Shown here piece after piece: positions 1-5,778 of a DNA stretch of 5,778 nt. Numbering within the stretch: the stretch's first letter is position 1; each line of letters begins with the position of its first letter. The DNA is from Bacteroides sp. (GTDB lineage Bacteria; Bacteroidota; Bacteroidia; Bacteroidales; Bacteroidaceae), in contig DXLM01000110.1 in assembly GCA_019414725.1 (NCBI GenBank), positions 1 through 5,778 on the forward strand, written 5' to 3'. The notes below the pieces were generated by a model. That model made no database searches. It was given only the letters and a program-made list of their open reading frames with translations, and was not told the origin of the DNA. A program made the translations under genes and the position numbers.

Positions 1-36
1 TTCAAAAGAAAGCCCATGCGCCCGACATACGAATAA
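1..36 (+). CDS. 3' end of a phage protein, probable third paralogue of the next gene (partial)
   Basis: Frame 1 is open from the left edge and ends at TAA 34-36, giving only the tail FKRKPMRPTYE. The tail closely matches the end of the 170-aa protein that follows (YKRSRPERPTYD): both have a basic stretch, then RP, then PTY and a final acidic residue. This, with the 18-base gap to the next ATG, suggests that the gene is another member of the same tandem family and is co-transcribed with it. Only 11 codons are visible, so its length and start are unknown, and the match alone cannot prove homology. Function is not known. Confidence 0.6.
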   Translation, partial: FKRKPMRPTYE

Positions 37-54
37 TCATTAATTCAAAATATT

Positions 55-567
55 ATGGCAGAAAATAAGAAAACATTAACCGTGACACAACAGGTCAAAG
101 AACTTGTCTATGATATTCAGAACAAAGCGTATTTGACGGGACAGGCACGAGAAGCGGCCGGCAAGAGCTATCAAGTCGCATCCAATATGCAAGCAAGTGA
201 TGACGATGAAAACAGCTATCAGATACGTCGTTCGTTGGCCAATGCCTTTTCCTCTTTAAAAAGTCTGCTTGGAGAGTATCTCAATGAGGATAATACAACA
301 AGCGATAACCTGATGGATGAAGAGATAGATAATAACGGTAAACTTTCATTGGAGTTTTTGCTTCCGTCTAACTATAACAACGCTTCGGCGGACGCACTGG
401 GAAATGGCATACATTCATATCTTGTAGATATGGCACTTGGAGAGTGGTTTGCCATAACCAGTCCGGAAGATGCCAATGCGTATATACAACACTCCGGGGT
501 GAGTCTTGAAAACGTGAAGCGTGCACTCTACAAACGCAGCCGTCCGGAAAGACCGACTTATGATTAA
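55..567 (+). CDS. Small phage protein of unknown function, tandem paralogue family (170 aa)
   Basis: The 170-aa protein is acidic in the middle and basic at its end. It has no signal peptide or membrane segment, so it is probably cytoplasmic or a virion component. Residues 14-29 (VKELVYDIQNKAYLTG) form a helix-like N-terminal motif. A D/E-rich linker lies around 49-53 and 78-92, a beta-like strand at 97-104 (LSLEFLLP), and a helical block at 119-139 (IHSYLV...EWFAITSP). The tail at 159-170 is YKRSRPERPTYD. The first, strand and helical blocks all recur in the next gene, so the two are divergent paralogues. The ATG at 55 is preceded by A/T-rich sequence without a Shine-Dalgarno, as is common in Bacteroidota. 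It lies 18 bases after the previous stop and 3 bases before the next ATG, which suggests one operon. I recognise the style from Bacteroidales prophages but cannot assign a role; a head-tail or tail accessory protein is a guess. Confidence 0.82.
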   Translation: MAENKKTLTVTQQVKELVYDIQNKAYLTGQAREAAGKSYQVASNMQASDDDENSYQIRRSLANAFSSLKSLLGEYLNEDNTTSDNLMDEEIDNNGKLSLEFLLPSNYNNASADALGNGIHSYLVDMALGEWFAITSPEDANAYIQHSGVSLENVKRALYKRSRPERPTYD

Positions 568-570
568 TTG

Positions 571-1113
571 ATGTTCAAGCCTATGGTATATTGTCAAAAC
601 AGCCAGTCTAAAACAAAAGCGGTAACACTTGTGTTTAAAAGGGAAGAACTGCTTTACGATGCGGAGAATTATTCTTTTGTAGAGGGCGACATTATGCAAG
701 CGGAAGATGAACACGCCAGACATCAAGTATTCGACATCGGTCAGGACGGTAATGTGGACAGAGTTACGAGAATACTTAACCTCGTACATTCTGAATGCGT
801 GGAAATGTTGTTTCCTTATACGAAAGAAGAAATTTCCGATAAGCAGGAACCCCTTGATAATGTTATGACCGTGCCGGAAGAATACCTCATAACCCTTGTT
901 TTGCCTGTGGAATTTTCATTGTCTACCGTGAAGTTGCTGAAACATCTGATACACGAATATATGGTCTGCAAGGTCCTTGCCGACTGGATGAGCATAACAA
1001 ATCCAGGCAGCCAAGCCAACTGGGAAGATAAAGCCCGAAATATCCGAATCAAGATACAGACTTCCCTTGTTTCACGAAAAGGCAAGATAAGACGAAAACT
1101 AAAACCGTTTTAA
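571..1113 (+). CDS. Small phage protein of unknown function, paralogue of the preceding gene (180 aa)
   Basis: I chose the ATG at 571, three bases after the previous stop; the TTG at 568 directly abutting that stop is a less likely start. The 180-aa protein has no signal peptide or transmembrane segment. Residues 24-39 (REELLYDAENYSFVEG) align with 14-29 of the preceding protein, sharing E-L-x-Y-D and N plus a final G. Residues 105-112 (YLITLVLP) match its strand. Residues 127-145 (IHEYMVCKVLADWMSITNP) match its IH-Y-V-L-W-IT-P block. Its own distinctive segment is 43-69, with EDEHARHQVFDIGQDG. The last 12 residues (SRKGKIRRKLKPF) are strongly basic and could bind nucleic acid, but differ from the RPxRPTY tail of its neighbours. 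It is the last gene of the plus-strand unit, and a hairpin follows 8 bases after the stop. Function is unknown; a virion assembly or tail role is inferred only from the phage context. Confidence 0.83.
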   Translation: MFKPMVYCQNSQSKTKAVTLVFKREELLYDAENYSFVEGDIMQAEDEHARHQVFDIGQDGNVDRVTRILNLVHSECVEMLFPYTKEEISDKQEPLDNVMTVPEEYLITLVLPVEFSLSTVKLLKHLIHEYMVCKVLADWMSITNPGSQANWEDKARNIRIKIQTSLVSRKGKIRRKLKPF

Positions 1114-1121
1114 GAATAGAC

Positions 1122-1154
1122 AAGAGCCGGGGTGCATCACGCATACCGGCTCTT
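1122..1154 (+). terminator. Hairpin between convergent genes, probable rho-independent terminator
   Basis: AAGAGCCGG at 1122-1130 is perfectly complementary to CCGGCTCTT at 1146-1154. The inner part can add a G-T pair and TGC/GCA, leaving a 5-base loop ATCAC. A pyrimidine-rich run (TTTCTCCTT) includes and follows the right arm on the plus strand, so termination of the plus-strand unit is best supported. The hairpin also lies 54 bases beyond the stop of the large minus-strand gene. On that strand the following sequence (GTCTATTCTT) is less T-rich, so bidirectional use is possible but weaker. Confidence 0.8.
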
Positions 1155-1207
1155 TCTCCTTATAAACAATCTGATAACCTTAAAAATAACTGACCTATAT
1201 GTTTCAT

Positions 1208-3904
1208 TTATCGTAGTCTGTTGAGCATACGGGGATTGAACTGGACACTAAATCCTAACAGGCTTTCGGATTTGTCAAGTGTACAAATGAGTGCAATTCT
1301 AAATGCTTTGTACGGTGTTCCTCTGAAACCACGCATATATTTGTCTGTACTGCTCCATACAGTATGCCAATTAAACAAATCATTCGAACCGTACAGTACT
1401 TGTACTACATGTCCCGACTTAAAATATCCACGTTGAATGATGGTATCTATCGTCTTGAACACATCTGGCTCATCCATTTTGAAAGGGCGGGTAACCACTA
1501 ATGCCGTTATGTTTTCAGCAGATGATGTAGAAAAATCCACAAGTCTGTTTCCGTCAGCCATTGCTAATGCTTCCGGATACGAATTGACATTGTTCACTAT
1601 GTCTGACAGCATCATTCCCCAAAGCTTTGACTTCAACGAAAACACATAAGCATAGCGTACAGCCGGGTTATACACAATGATATGCTGATTGGTATAATCA
1701 TATATCATCCGGCAAGCGGCAAGAAAATCAAAAAACGGAATCATAGCAATATCGTCAAGAGCCGTTCGTTCATTTTCGCTTGCTTTTCCATTATAAACTG
1801 ATAGAAGTTTATCCGATCTTGGCAAATCAGAAATAGAAAACAAATCTTCCGCATTTAAACTTTCTGATATGCACTGCACAGTAGAACCACTTATCAGCAT
1901 AATACCTCTATTGGTGGCAAACAGCACTGCATTATCAATTTGTGTGATACTGTTCGTATTTATACAAACCTCCCGTGTTACAGGTTGCCGTGCTGAGTAT
2001 GATCCCGTATTTGATACTTCTAAGGCCCATACACCTTCTGATGTAAAAGCATAAAGTGGAAACTGACCGAACTGTCCCTCTGATAAAGCTTTTACAGCTG
2101 AAGATATACCAAGAATAGTGCCAGTACCTATTGTATTGATACCGAGAACCGGAAAGTGAAATGGATTATTGATTTCCGATGTGTATATTTTGTTCGGTAA
2201 ATCAATTATTCGCTGTTCACGGGGACTTGCTGTAGGATAATCACTAAGTCCTGTCGGAGGATTTTCCCAACCGGCAAAATAAAAAGCTCCGTTAAGGAAT
2301 TTGTGCTGTTCAAGTGGCACTTCATAATATTGTGGTAATCCATAATGCGTCACAATAACTGCTTTGTATGCGTTTATATTAGGGTAGAACAAAAACAGCA
2401 ATGGCGGATCCAATATTGACGCTTGATAAGATTCTCCATTGACCACTATGTCCCGACCATCCTGCTTGATATAGAAGTATACAGAAACAGGCATTGTTCC
2501 ATCAAAATAAGTAGGGGACATTCCATCAAAATTAGCAACATATCCGTTGGTATATGTAATCATCGCTCCTGTGTTATACAAGTTATATAATTCTTTTTGA
2601 ATGTTTGCGATGTTAAGTCTTGAATTATAAACAAACGAATAATGTGGAAGCAATTTATCATGACTGTCATAATCATCTGTCATAACTTCTCGTGTTACCA
2701 ATGACTGTAGATAATCTTCTTCGATTACCAGTTTTGTACGTGTAGTGGAAAGTTGTTCAATACGGAGACTTTCAAGCAGGTAGAATTGCGATGTTGAACG
2801 AATATCCTCTTTTACATCATCAATACTTCTACGAGGAATCATCAAACGTCCACTTGGATAAGTCAGTCCGTTGGGGTCAAATGTAAAGGCATATAGTTTA
2901 TTGAATGTATGATGTTGATAACGAATTGGAAATTTGGAGGTAGAAGCCGCTTGATTTATATGTTTGCATACACAATAAGAATTATAGTTTTCCGATTGTG
3001 CAAATCTTGTACATTTTCCGTTTTGGTCATAAGTATAAATAGGTTTTGAAACAAACACATCAACAGATCGAACTATATCTTTCCAATTTTTAAGCATATC
3101 AAGGCGAGACTGAAGAACAACGGCACAATCAAGGTCGTGTATCATTCCACATATTCGAAGTTGCGCATCTGTATACTTTCCCTTTCCCGTCAGGTGTGTC
3201 CAAAAAACTTGCGGTGCAAGGTCTGATGAAGCAATCATCAGAATCGGAGCCGAGTGCATTGTCAATGTTCCATCGTATAGCCGATAGGCGTATCTTACAA
3301 AGAAAGGAAAAATGAATTTGCCCTTATTTGTAGACCTTTCAGCAATAAATTTATTGATATGGGCAAGTACTTGGTCTGTAATTCGCGTTTTATTGTTATC
3401 AGAGAATTCATTCCAAATGCTGCCTTCACTAATAGCATCAAATGATATTGAAAATTCATCTGTCCGAACCATTTCACCCTGCAACCCAAATGAAAGTGGG
3501 CATTCAGGTATTTTTGTACCAAGATATAAATATCCGTCATTATTTCCTTTCCATAGAAAATAATGCATACCGTCAGTTGACAAGATGAGAAGCGTATTGC
3601 CAATAGCTGTTACCTGATATACCTCGTTAAATGAACGAAGAAAAACAGGCTGATGTGCGTCAGAACCATTCCACCAACTGATAGAATTGTTGTTAAAGAT
3701 GATATAGTGCTTGAAGTTAGCCGATTTATGAATATACATAACCGAATCACCACCTTTGAATTGTAATACTTCGGATGGCGGCAATATGGGTTTAAGTGCA
3801 CCGTTTTCGGGAATAACACCTATCGATGTTGCCAAGTCCCCATCGGCGCACTCATAGTCCGATGGGTTGGCAGAATACCCGTTGTATTTTATTTCTTTAA
3901 TCAT
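1208..3904 (-). CDS. Large beta-rich phage virion protein, tail or stabilisation-type (about 898 aa)
   Basis: From the ATG at 3904 the protein has 898 residues, with no signal peptide and no membrane segment. Most of it alternates short hydrophobic strands with turns, as in a beta-propeller. Residues 8-24 hold NGYSANPSDYECADGDL, followed by IPENGALKPILPP. Around 202-223 is FVRYAYRLYDGT...HSAPILM, resembling the 'Y-x-Y ... DG ... S-P' segment of phage stabilisation and tail-tube-associated beta-propeller proteins. Around 611-627 is FPLYAFTSEGVWALE, and near 655-671 LFATNRGIMLISG, both blade-like repeats. The C-terminal 83 residues contain YGSNDLFNW and RGFRGTPYKAFRIAL and look like a separate beta-sandwich. 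Start choice is uncertain. ATG 3904 lies 7 bases after the upstream stop, and the protein's recognisable part begins there. ATG 3952 has a better Shine-Dalgarno (TAAGGAAAG) but overlaps the upstream gene by 41 bases, and TTG 3979 is unlikely. A virion role is inferred, and host-receptor contact is an alternative. Confidence 0.8.
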   Translation of the reverse strand: MIKEIKYNGYSANPSDYECADGDLATSIGVIPENGALKPILPPSEVLQFKGGDSVMYIHKSANFKHYIIFNNNSISWWNGSDAHQPVFLRSFNEVYQVTAIGNTLLILSTDGMHYFLWKGNNDGYLYLGTKIPECPLSFGLQGEMVRTDEFSISFDAISEGSIWNEFSDNNKTRITDQVLAHINKFIAERSTNKGKFIFPFFVRYAYRLYDGTLTMHSAPILMIASSDLAPQVFWTHLTGKGKYTDAQLRICGMIHDLDCAVVLQSRLDMLKNWKDIVRSVDVFVSKPIYTYDQNGKCTRFAQSENYNSYCVCKHINQAASTSKFPIRYQHHTFNKLYAFTFDPNGLTYPSGRLMIPRRSIDDVKEDIRSTSQFYLLESLRIEQLSTTRTKLVIEEDYLQSLVTREVMTDDYDSHDKLLPHYSFVYNSRLNIANIQKELYNLYNTGAMITYTNGYVANFDGMSPTYFDGTMPVSVYFYIKQDGRDIVVNGESYQASILDPPLLFLFYPNINAYKAVIVTHYGLPQYYEVPLEQHKFLNGAFYFAGWENPPTGLSDYPTASPREQRIIDLPNKIYTSEINNPFHFPVLGINTIGTGTILGISSAVKALSEGQFGQFPLYAFTSEGVWALEVSNTGSYSARQPVTREVCINTNSITQIDNAVLFATNRGIMLISGSTVQCISESLNAEDLFSISDLPRSDKLLSVYNGKASENERTALDDIAMIPFFDFLAACRMIYDYTNQHIIVYNPAVRYAYVFSLKSKLWGMMLSDIVNNVNSYPEALAMADGNRLVDFSTSSAENITALVVTRPFKMDEPDVFKTIDTIIQRGYFKSGHVVQVLYGSNDLFNWHTVWSSTDKYMRGFRGTPYKAFRIALICTLDKSESLLGFSVQFNPRMLNRLR

Positions 3905-3911
3905 ATCTTTC

Positions 3912-4280
3912 TTACAAAAGGAGTTTGGTAATGATTGGTAGCAATGTGCCATGATATTGGCTTTCCTTAGGCTCTCCAACGCATAATCTCGCCTTGTCTG
4001 TTACACCCGACACATCAAGTATGGCGGAGCACAGCCTTTTAGATGAGGCTCTGAAATGTTTCCCTTGCCTATTGGATGGAAACACACATGCTTCATGCCG
4101 ACCGCCGGTTGGTGAGCGGTATCTGACATAAAGATATAATTCTCCGTTCTCACTCATAATATCCAGGACATCACCTCGCGAGAGATGAAGTTGCTTGGCT
4201 ATATGAGATGTAATGTCTATTCTTCCCGAAGAATAGAATACTATATCAGCCTTTCTTGTATTTCCTAATATACTTTCCAT
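3912..4280 (-). CDS. Unknown phage protein, distant relative of the upstream 141-aa protein (122 aa)
   Basis: The ATG at 4280 gives 122 aa; a TTG twelve bases further upstream is in frame but less likely. Residues 12-52 form a compact strand-rich segment, ADIVFYSSGRIDITSHIAKQ followed by LxLSRGDVLDI and a turn (ENGELYLYV). This superficially recalls swapped-hairpin (AbrB/SpoVT-like) or small barrel folds, but I do not claim DNA binding. Residues 74-103 contain SSKRLCSAILDVSGV and RLCVGE. The same order of elements (strands, KGD/RGD turn, strands, then an LC motif and a final strand) appears in the 141-aa neighbour. The start overlaps that gene by 35 bases, and the stop lies 7 bases before the large virion gene, so the three are probably translated together. 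No signal peptide or membrane segment is visible. It is probably a structural or tail-associated partner of the large protein, inferred from position only. Confidence 0.75.
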   Translation of the reverse strand: MESILGNTRKADIVFYSSGRIDITSHIAKQLHLSRGDVLDIMSENGELYLYVRYRSPTGGRHEACVFPSNRQGKHFRASSKRLCSAILDVSGVTDKARLCVGEPKESQYHGTLLPIITKLLL

Positions 4281-4671
4281 TGGGCTTTTCAATTTGATAA
4301 TAGATGAGACCTTTGCTTGTATGATGTATAGACACAGACAGTTTGACTATACTATCACCGGGTAACCCATGCTCATAAAGCATAAGACCGACCGACGGGC
4401 ACAGACTTTCAAAGCCTATGCACTTATACTTGTCATTATATTGAATATCGCATAGTTGAGTCGGTTGTCCGATATTTGGATTGACGGTGAAGCCGAAAGA
4501 ATCTTGTCCGGCAATTCTGAAAACAAACACTTGGGCTGCATCGCCCTTTTTCGCCTTACCTTTGATATGGAGAAACAAGCGTTTGGATAGCGTGATTGAA
4601 TTGTCGTTACCATCGGCAATCACATAGTAGTTACGTGACTGCCACCATGTTTTTAGTTTTTTGATAATCAT
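4246..4671 (-). CDS. Unknown phage protein, paired with the overlapping 122-aa gene (141 aa)
   Basis: The 141-aa protein starts at the ATG ending at 4671. It begins with a basic amphipathic stretch (MIIKKLKTWWQSRNYY) that is not a signal peptide. A strand-rich core follows: NSITLSKRLFLHI (24-36), a KKGD turn (41-44), AQVFVFRI, FGFTVNP, then FESLCPSVGLMLY (87-99) and SIVKLSVSI (107-115). The tail is basic (KYIRKYKKG). Spacing of the ITLS strand, the KGD turn and the LC motif parallels ITSH, RGD and LC in the 122-aa protein, which suggests an ancient duplication; identity is low, so this is tentative. It lies 36 bases after the 78-aa gene, and its last 35 bases are also the start of the 122-aa gene. 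No catalytic motif is visible. It has the look of a tail-module protein from a Bacteroidales phage, but I cannot name it. Confidence 0.77.
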   Translation of the reverse strand: MIIKKLKTWWQSRNYYVIADGNDNSITLSKRLFLHIKGKAKKGDAAQVFVFRIAGQDSFGFTVNPNIGQPTQLCDIQYNDKYKCIGFESLCPSVGLMLYEHGLPGDSIVKLSVSIHHTSKGLIYYQIEKPNGKYIRKYKKG

Positions 4672-4707
4672 AATACGAAAATAGAATGATTCACAGATTA
4701 TTATGGT

Positions 4708-4944
4708 TTAACTTTTTACAGACGAATCGAAATATATCCGGCGTGAACGGAAAGAAACTGTTTCGACAAACCGGAATGACAGAGTTGTTTCGATTTCCAG
4801 TCGATGCCGGTTGGCGGCTTCTTTTGTTGCAAAAATGTAAGAACAGATTTCTTGCTTTGTTGTTCCTTTTGTTGCTACAATGTTGGCATAATATTTGCGC
4901 CCGAAAAGGAATGCCATGATTTCTTTTAATACAGTTGAGTTCAT
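4708..4944 (-). CDS. Small conserved-looking protein of unknown function (78 aa)
   Basis: The 78-aa protein contains FGRKYYANIVATKGTTKQEI at residues 14-33, a middle strand (CSYIFATKEA), a helical stretch RHRLEIETTLS and a C-terminal FVETVSFRSRRIYFD. This strand-helix-strand pattern with conserved aromatic and basic positions matches small proteins I recall from Bacteroidales phages, but no function is established and no catalytic motif is seen. ATG 4944 gives a 10-base gap to the upstream stop. An in-frame ATG at 4917 (MAFLFGRKYY) follows a purine-rich AAAAGAAATC and is a credible shorter start of 69 aa. It sits between the 67-aa helical gene and the 141-aa gene in the same orientation. An opposite-strand reading frame over the same bases gives a low-complexity, leucine-rich translation and is taken as a shadow. 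Confidence 0.72.
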   Translation of the reverse strand: MNSTVLKEIMAFLFGRKYYANIVATKGTTKQEICSYIFATKEAANRHRLEIETTLSFRFVETVSFRSRRIYFDSSVKS

Positions 4945-4954
4945 ATTGTATGAT

Positions 4955-5158
4955 TTAATCAGTGAATAAATTTGTCTGTCGGGGTTCTTTGGAAACGGAA
5001 GAAACTCCGGTAATACTATTTACACGTTCAATTTCTCCGTCAATTTCCGTTTCAAGTGCCTTGCATTTCCGCAAGTTTTGTTGGGTGCGACACTTGAAAT
5101 AGTCTTTCTGTGCTTTGCGCATCAGAACTACCTTGGTAAAGAATGTTTTTGCATCCAT
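4955..5158 (-). CDS. Small basic helical/coiled-coil protein (67 aa)
   Basis: The 67-aa protein is predicted almost wholly helical from residue 3 to about 47. Its sequence (VVLMRKAQKDYFKCRTQQNL, then KALETEIDGEIERV) is rich in charged residues with spaced leucines and valines, suggesting a short coiled coil or helical hairpin. The tail (SSVSKEPRQTNLFTD) is polar and probably disordered. There is no membrane segment or enzymatic motif. The MRxAQKxYF pattern is one I associate with small accessory genes of Bacteroidales phages, with no known role. The ATG at 5158 starts 12 bases after the zinc-ribbon-like gene's stop, and its own stop is 10 bases before the 78-aa gene, consistent with one polycistronic message. 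DNA or protein binding would fit its charge and helicity but is unproven. Confidence 0.75.
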   Translation of the reverse strand: MDAKTFFTKVVLMRKAQKDYFKCRTQQNLRKCKALETEIDGEIERVNSITGVSSVSKEPRQTNLFTD

Positions 5159-5170
5159 ATGATAAATACA

Positions 5171-5332
5171 TTAAAATTCTTTATGGGTTGCTAATTGATA
5201 ATCTTTCTTTTCTTCTTCTGATAGTTCGTTGTAGCAGCTTTCGCAAACAACAGGGTAACCGTGTTCTTCTTCAAAGTACACACCACAAAGTTGGCAACAC
5301 CAACCGTCTATAATATCTTCTGCAATGCTCAT
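5171..5332 (-). CDS. Small zinc-ribbon-like CxxC/CxxC protein (53 aa)
   Basis: Translating the minus strand from ATG 5330-5332 to TAA 5171-5173 gives 53 residues: MSIAEDIIDGWCCQLCGVYF, then acidic EEEHGYPVVCESCYNELS and a charged helical tail ending HKEF. Cysteines at 13, 16, 30 and 33 form two CxxC knuckles 13 residues apart, the layout of a small treble-clef or zinc-ribbon metal site; Cys12 and His24 are further potential ligands. Metal binding is inferred from this pattern. Its start is 2 bases after the ASCH-type gene's stop and its stop is 12 bases before the next ATG, so the packing strongly supports it as a real gene despite its size. Such small zinc proteins are common among phage accessory genes. 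Whether this one binds DNA, RNA or a host protein cannot be told. Confidence 0.82.
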   Translation of the reverse strand: MSIAEDIIDGWCCQLCGVYFEEEHGYPVVCESCYNELSEEEKKDYQLATHKEF

Positions 5333-5334
5333 GA

Positions 5335-5778
5335 TTATTTCATTAATTCAAATTCATACGCCCAAACATAGGGATTGCTTTCCCAAGTGCCTTTACCGGA
5401 GACTTTATCTATGAGGGCGGCAAAGGCTTCACGTGGAGTATCAAATCCATTGTCTTTGTTTCCCTCAAATTCATAAAATATAGATGGCGGAAACTCATCA
5501 TCACCCGAATCTTCATATATCCCTTCTTTCAAGCAATCTTCATCGCTAATGTCCTGTAAGCGTTCAACCTTACGATCTGTAAATTCAATATGGCGGGGCA
5601 TTAGGTCGGCTTTCACAAACATTTTATTAGTCCAACCGGGATGTAATTTCAGTTCAGGCAATATAGAATCCAAGTATTCTAAGTAAGCTGCATTTTTCCC
5701 TTTTCTATGAAATCGGTCAACATCCATATAACTTTGCGCAATGGCAACAACTTCTCCAAGTTCATATTTCGGTAATAT
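5335..5778 (-). CDS. ASCH-type (PUA-like) phage protein, 5' end beyond the window (partial)
   Basis: The reading frame is open from the right edge (ILPKYELGEVVAIAQSYMDV) to TAA 5335-5337, giving 148 residues. The ATG at 5727 is therefore probably internal: the residues before it, with YELGEVVAIAQSY, belong to the domain. Three blocks identify it as the phage ASCH family: the N-terminal GEVVAI strand, the central MPRHIEFTDRKVERLQDISD followed by EDCLKEGI, and the C-terminal AFAALIDKVSGKGTWESNPY followed by VWAYEFEL. Common homologues carry MPRxxxRI...VxVERLQDIsEeDaxxEGi and a Trp/Asn-Pro-Trp near the end. ASCH domains have a PUA-like beta-barrel thought to bind RNA or modified nucleosides, and some members are nucleases, but the role in phages is not settled. 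It is the first visible gene of the minus-strand unit, ending 2 bases before the zinc-ribbon-like gene. Upstream residues are missing only because the window ends. Confidence 0.85.
   Translation of the reverse strand: MLPKYELGEVVAIAQSYMDVDRFHRKGKNAAYLEYLDSILPELKLHPGWTNKMFVKADLMPRHIEFTDRKVERLQDISDEDCLKEGIYEDSGDDEFPPSIFYEFEGNKDNGFDTPREAFAALIDKVSGKGTWESNPYVWAYEFELMK

Noticed and set aside
12..40. AbrB/SpoVT-like transcription factor reading of the 122-aa protein (its residues 12-40; located near 4161-4247)
   Set aside because: The strand-turn-strand pattern is suggestive only. The context is structural and no specific conserved DNA-binding residues could be confirmed. Coordinates given here are residue numbers.
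37..49. 13-base match TCATTAATTCAAA shared with 5340-5352
   Set aside because: It is short and A/T-rich, and the second copy is within the coding end of the ASCH-type gene. It is more likely chance than an attachment site or regulatory repeat.
568..570. TTG as the start of the 180-aa protein
   Set aside because: It directly abuts the previous stop and is followed immediately by an ATG, which is the simpler start.
415..1085. Minus-strand frames of 124 and 89 codons (415-789 and 816-1085)
   Set aside because: Both lie antisense to the two paralogous plus-strand genes, have no recognisable motif and lack a sensible operon context.
3295..3819. Additional frames on both strands inside the giant gene
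   Set aside because: They lie within a long uninterrupted coding frame with coherent motifs and give compositionally odd translations, so they are treated as shadows.
4686..4919. Plus-strand frame of 77 codons with a leucine-rich, membrane-like translation
   Set aside because: It lies antisense to the 78-aa gene, whose translation is more protein-like and fits the spacing of the minus-strand unit. The hydrophobicity is a by-product of antisense reading.
5725..5727. ATG as the true start of the ASCH-type protein
   Set aside because: The frame is open to the window edge, and the 17 codons before it contain GEVVAIAQSY, a conserved part of the domain.

Overview
This window reads as part of a tailed-phage or prophage genome from the Bacteroidales (a gut Bacteroides/Parabacteroides-type host). 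That assignment rests on recognising the style of the proteins, on the moderately A+T-rich DNA, and on start codons mostly preceded by A/T-rich rather than strong Shine-Dalgarno sequence. It is an inference, not a database result. No integrase, terminase, portal, tRNA, CRISPR array or insertion sequence is visible.

The left part (1-1113) is read on the plus strand. It holds the last 11 codons of one gene and then two complete small genes spaced only 3-18 bases apart. The two complete proteins (170 and 180 aa) are recognisably divergent copies of one fold. The truncated gene ends in nearly the same C-terminal motif as the 170-aa protein. This is therefore probably a tandem family of three related phage proteins. 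A strong hairpin at 1122-1154 closes the plus-strand unit.

The rest (1208-5778) is a tightly packed unit on the minus strand, read from right to left. It starts with an ASCH-type protein that runs off the right edge, followed by a 53-aa CxxC/CxxC zinc-ribbon-like protein and a 67-aa basic helical protein. Next come a 78-aa protein of unknown function, then 141-aa and 122-aa proteins that look distantly related to each other and overlap by 35 bases. The last gene is very large (about 898 aa), beta-rich and without a signal peptide, and most resembles a phage virion (tail or stabilisation/ring type) protein.

The small right-hand genes look like phage accessory genes. The 141-, 122- and 898-aa genes look like a structural sub-module, transcribed towards the left-hand paralogue cluster and meeting it at the shared hairpin. 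Functions are mostly unknown. The firmest calls are the ASCH-type protein and the relationship between the 170- and 180-aa proteins.
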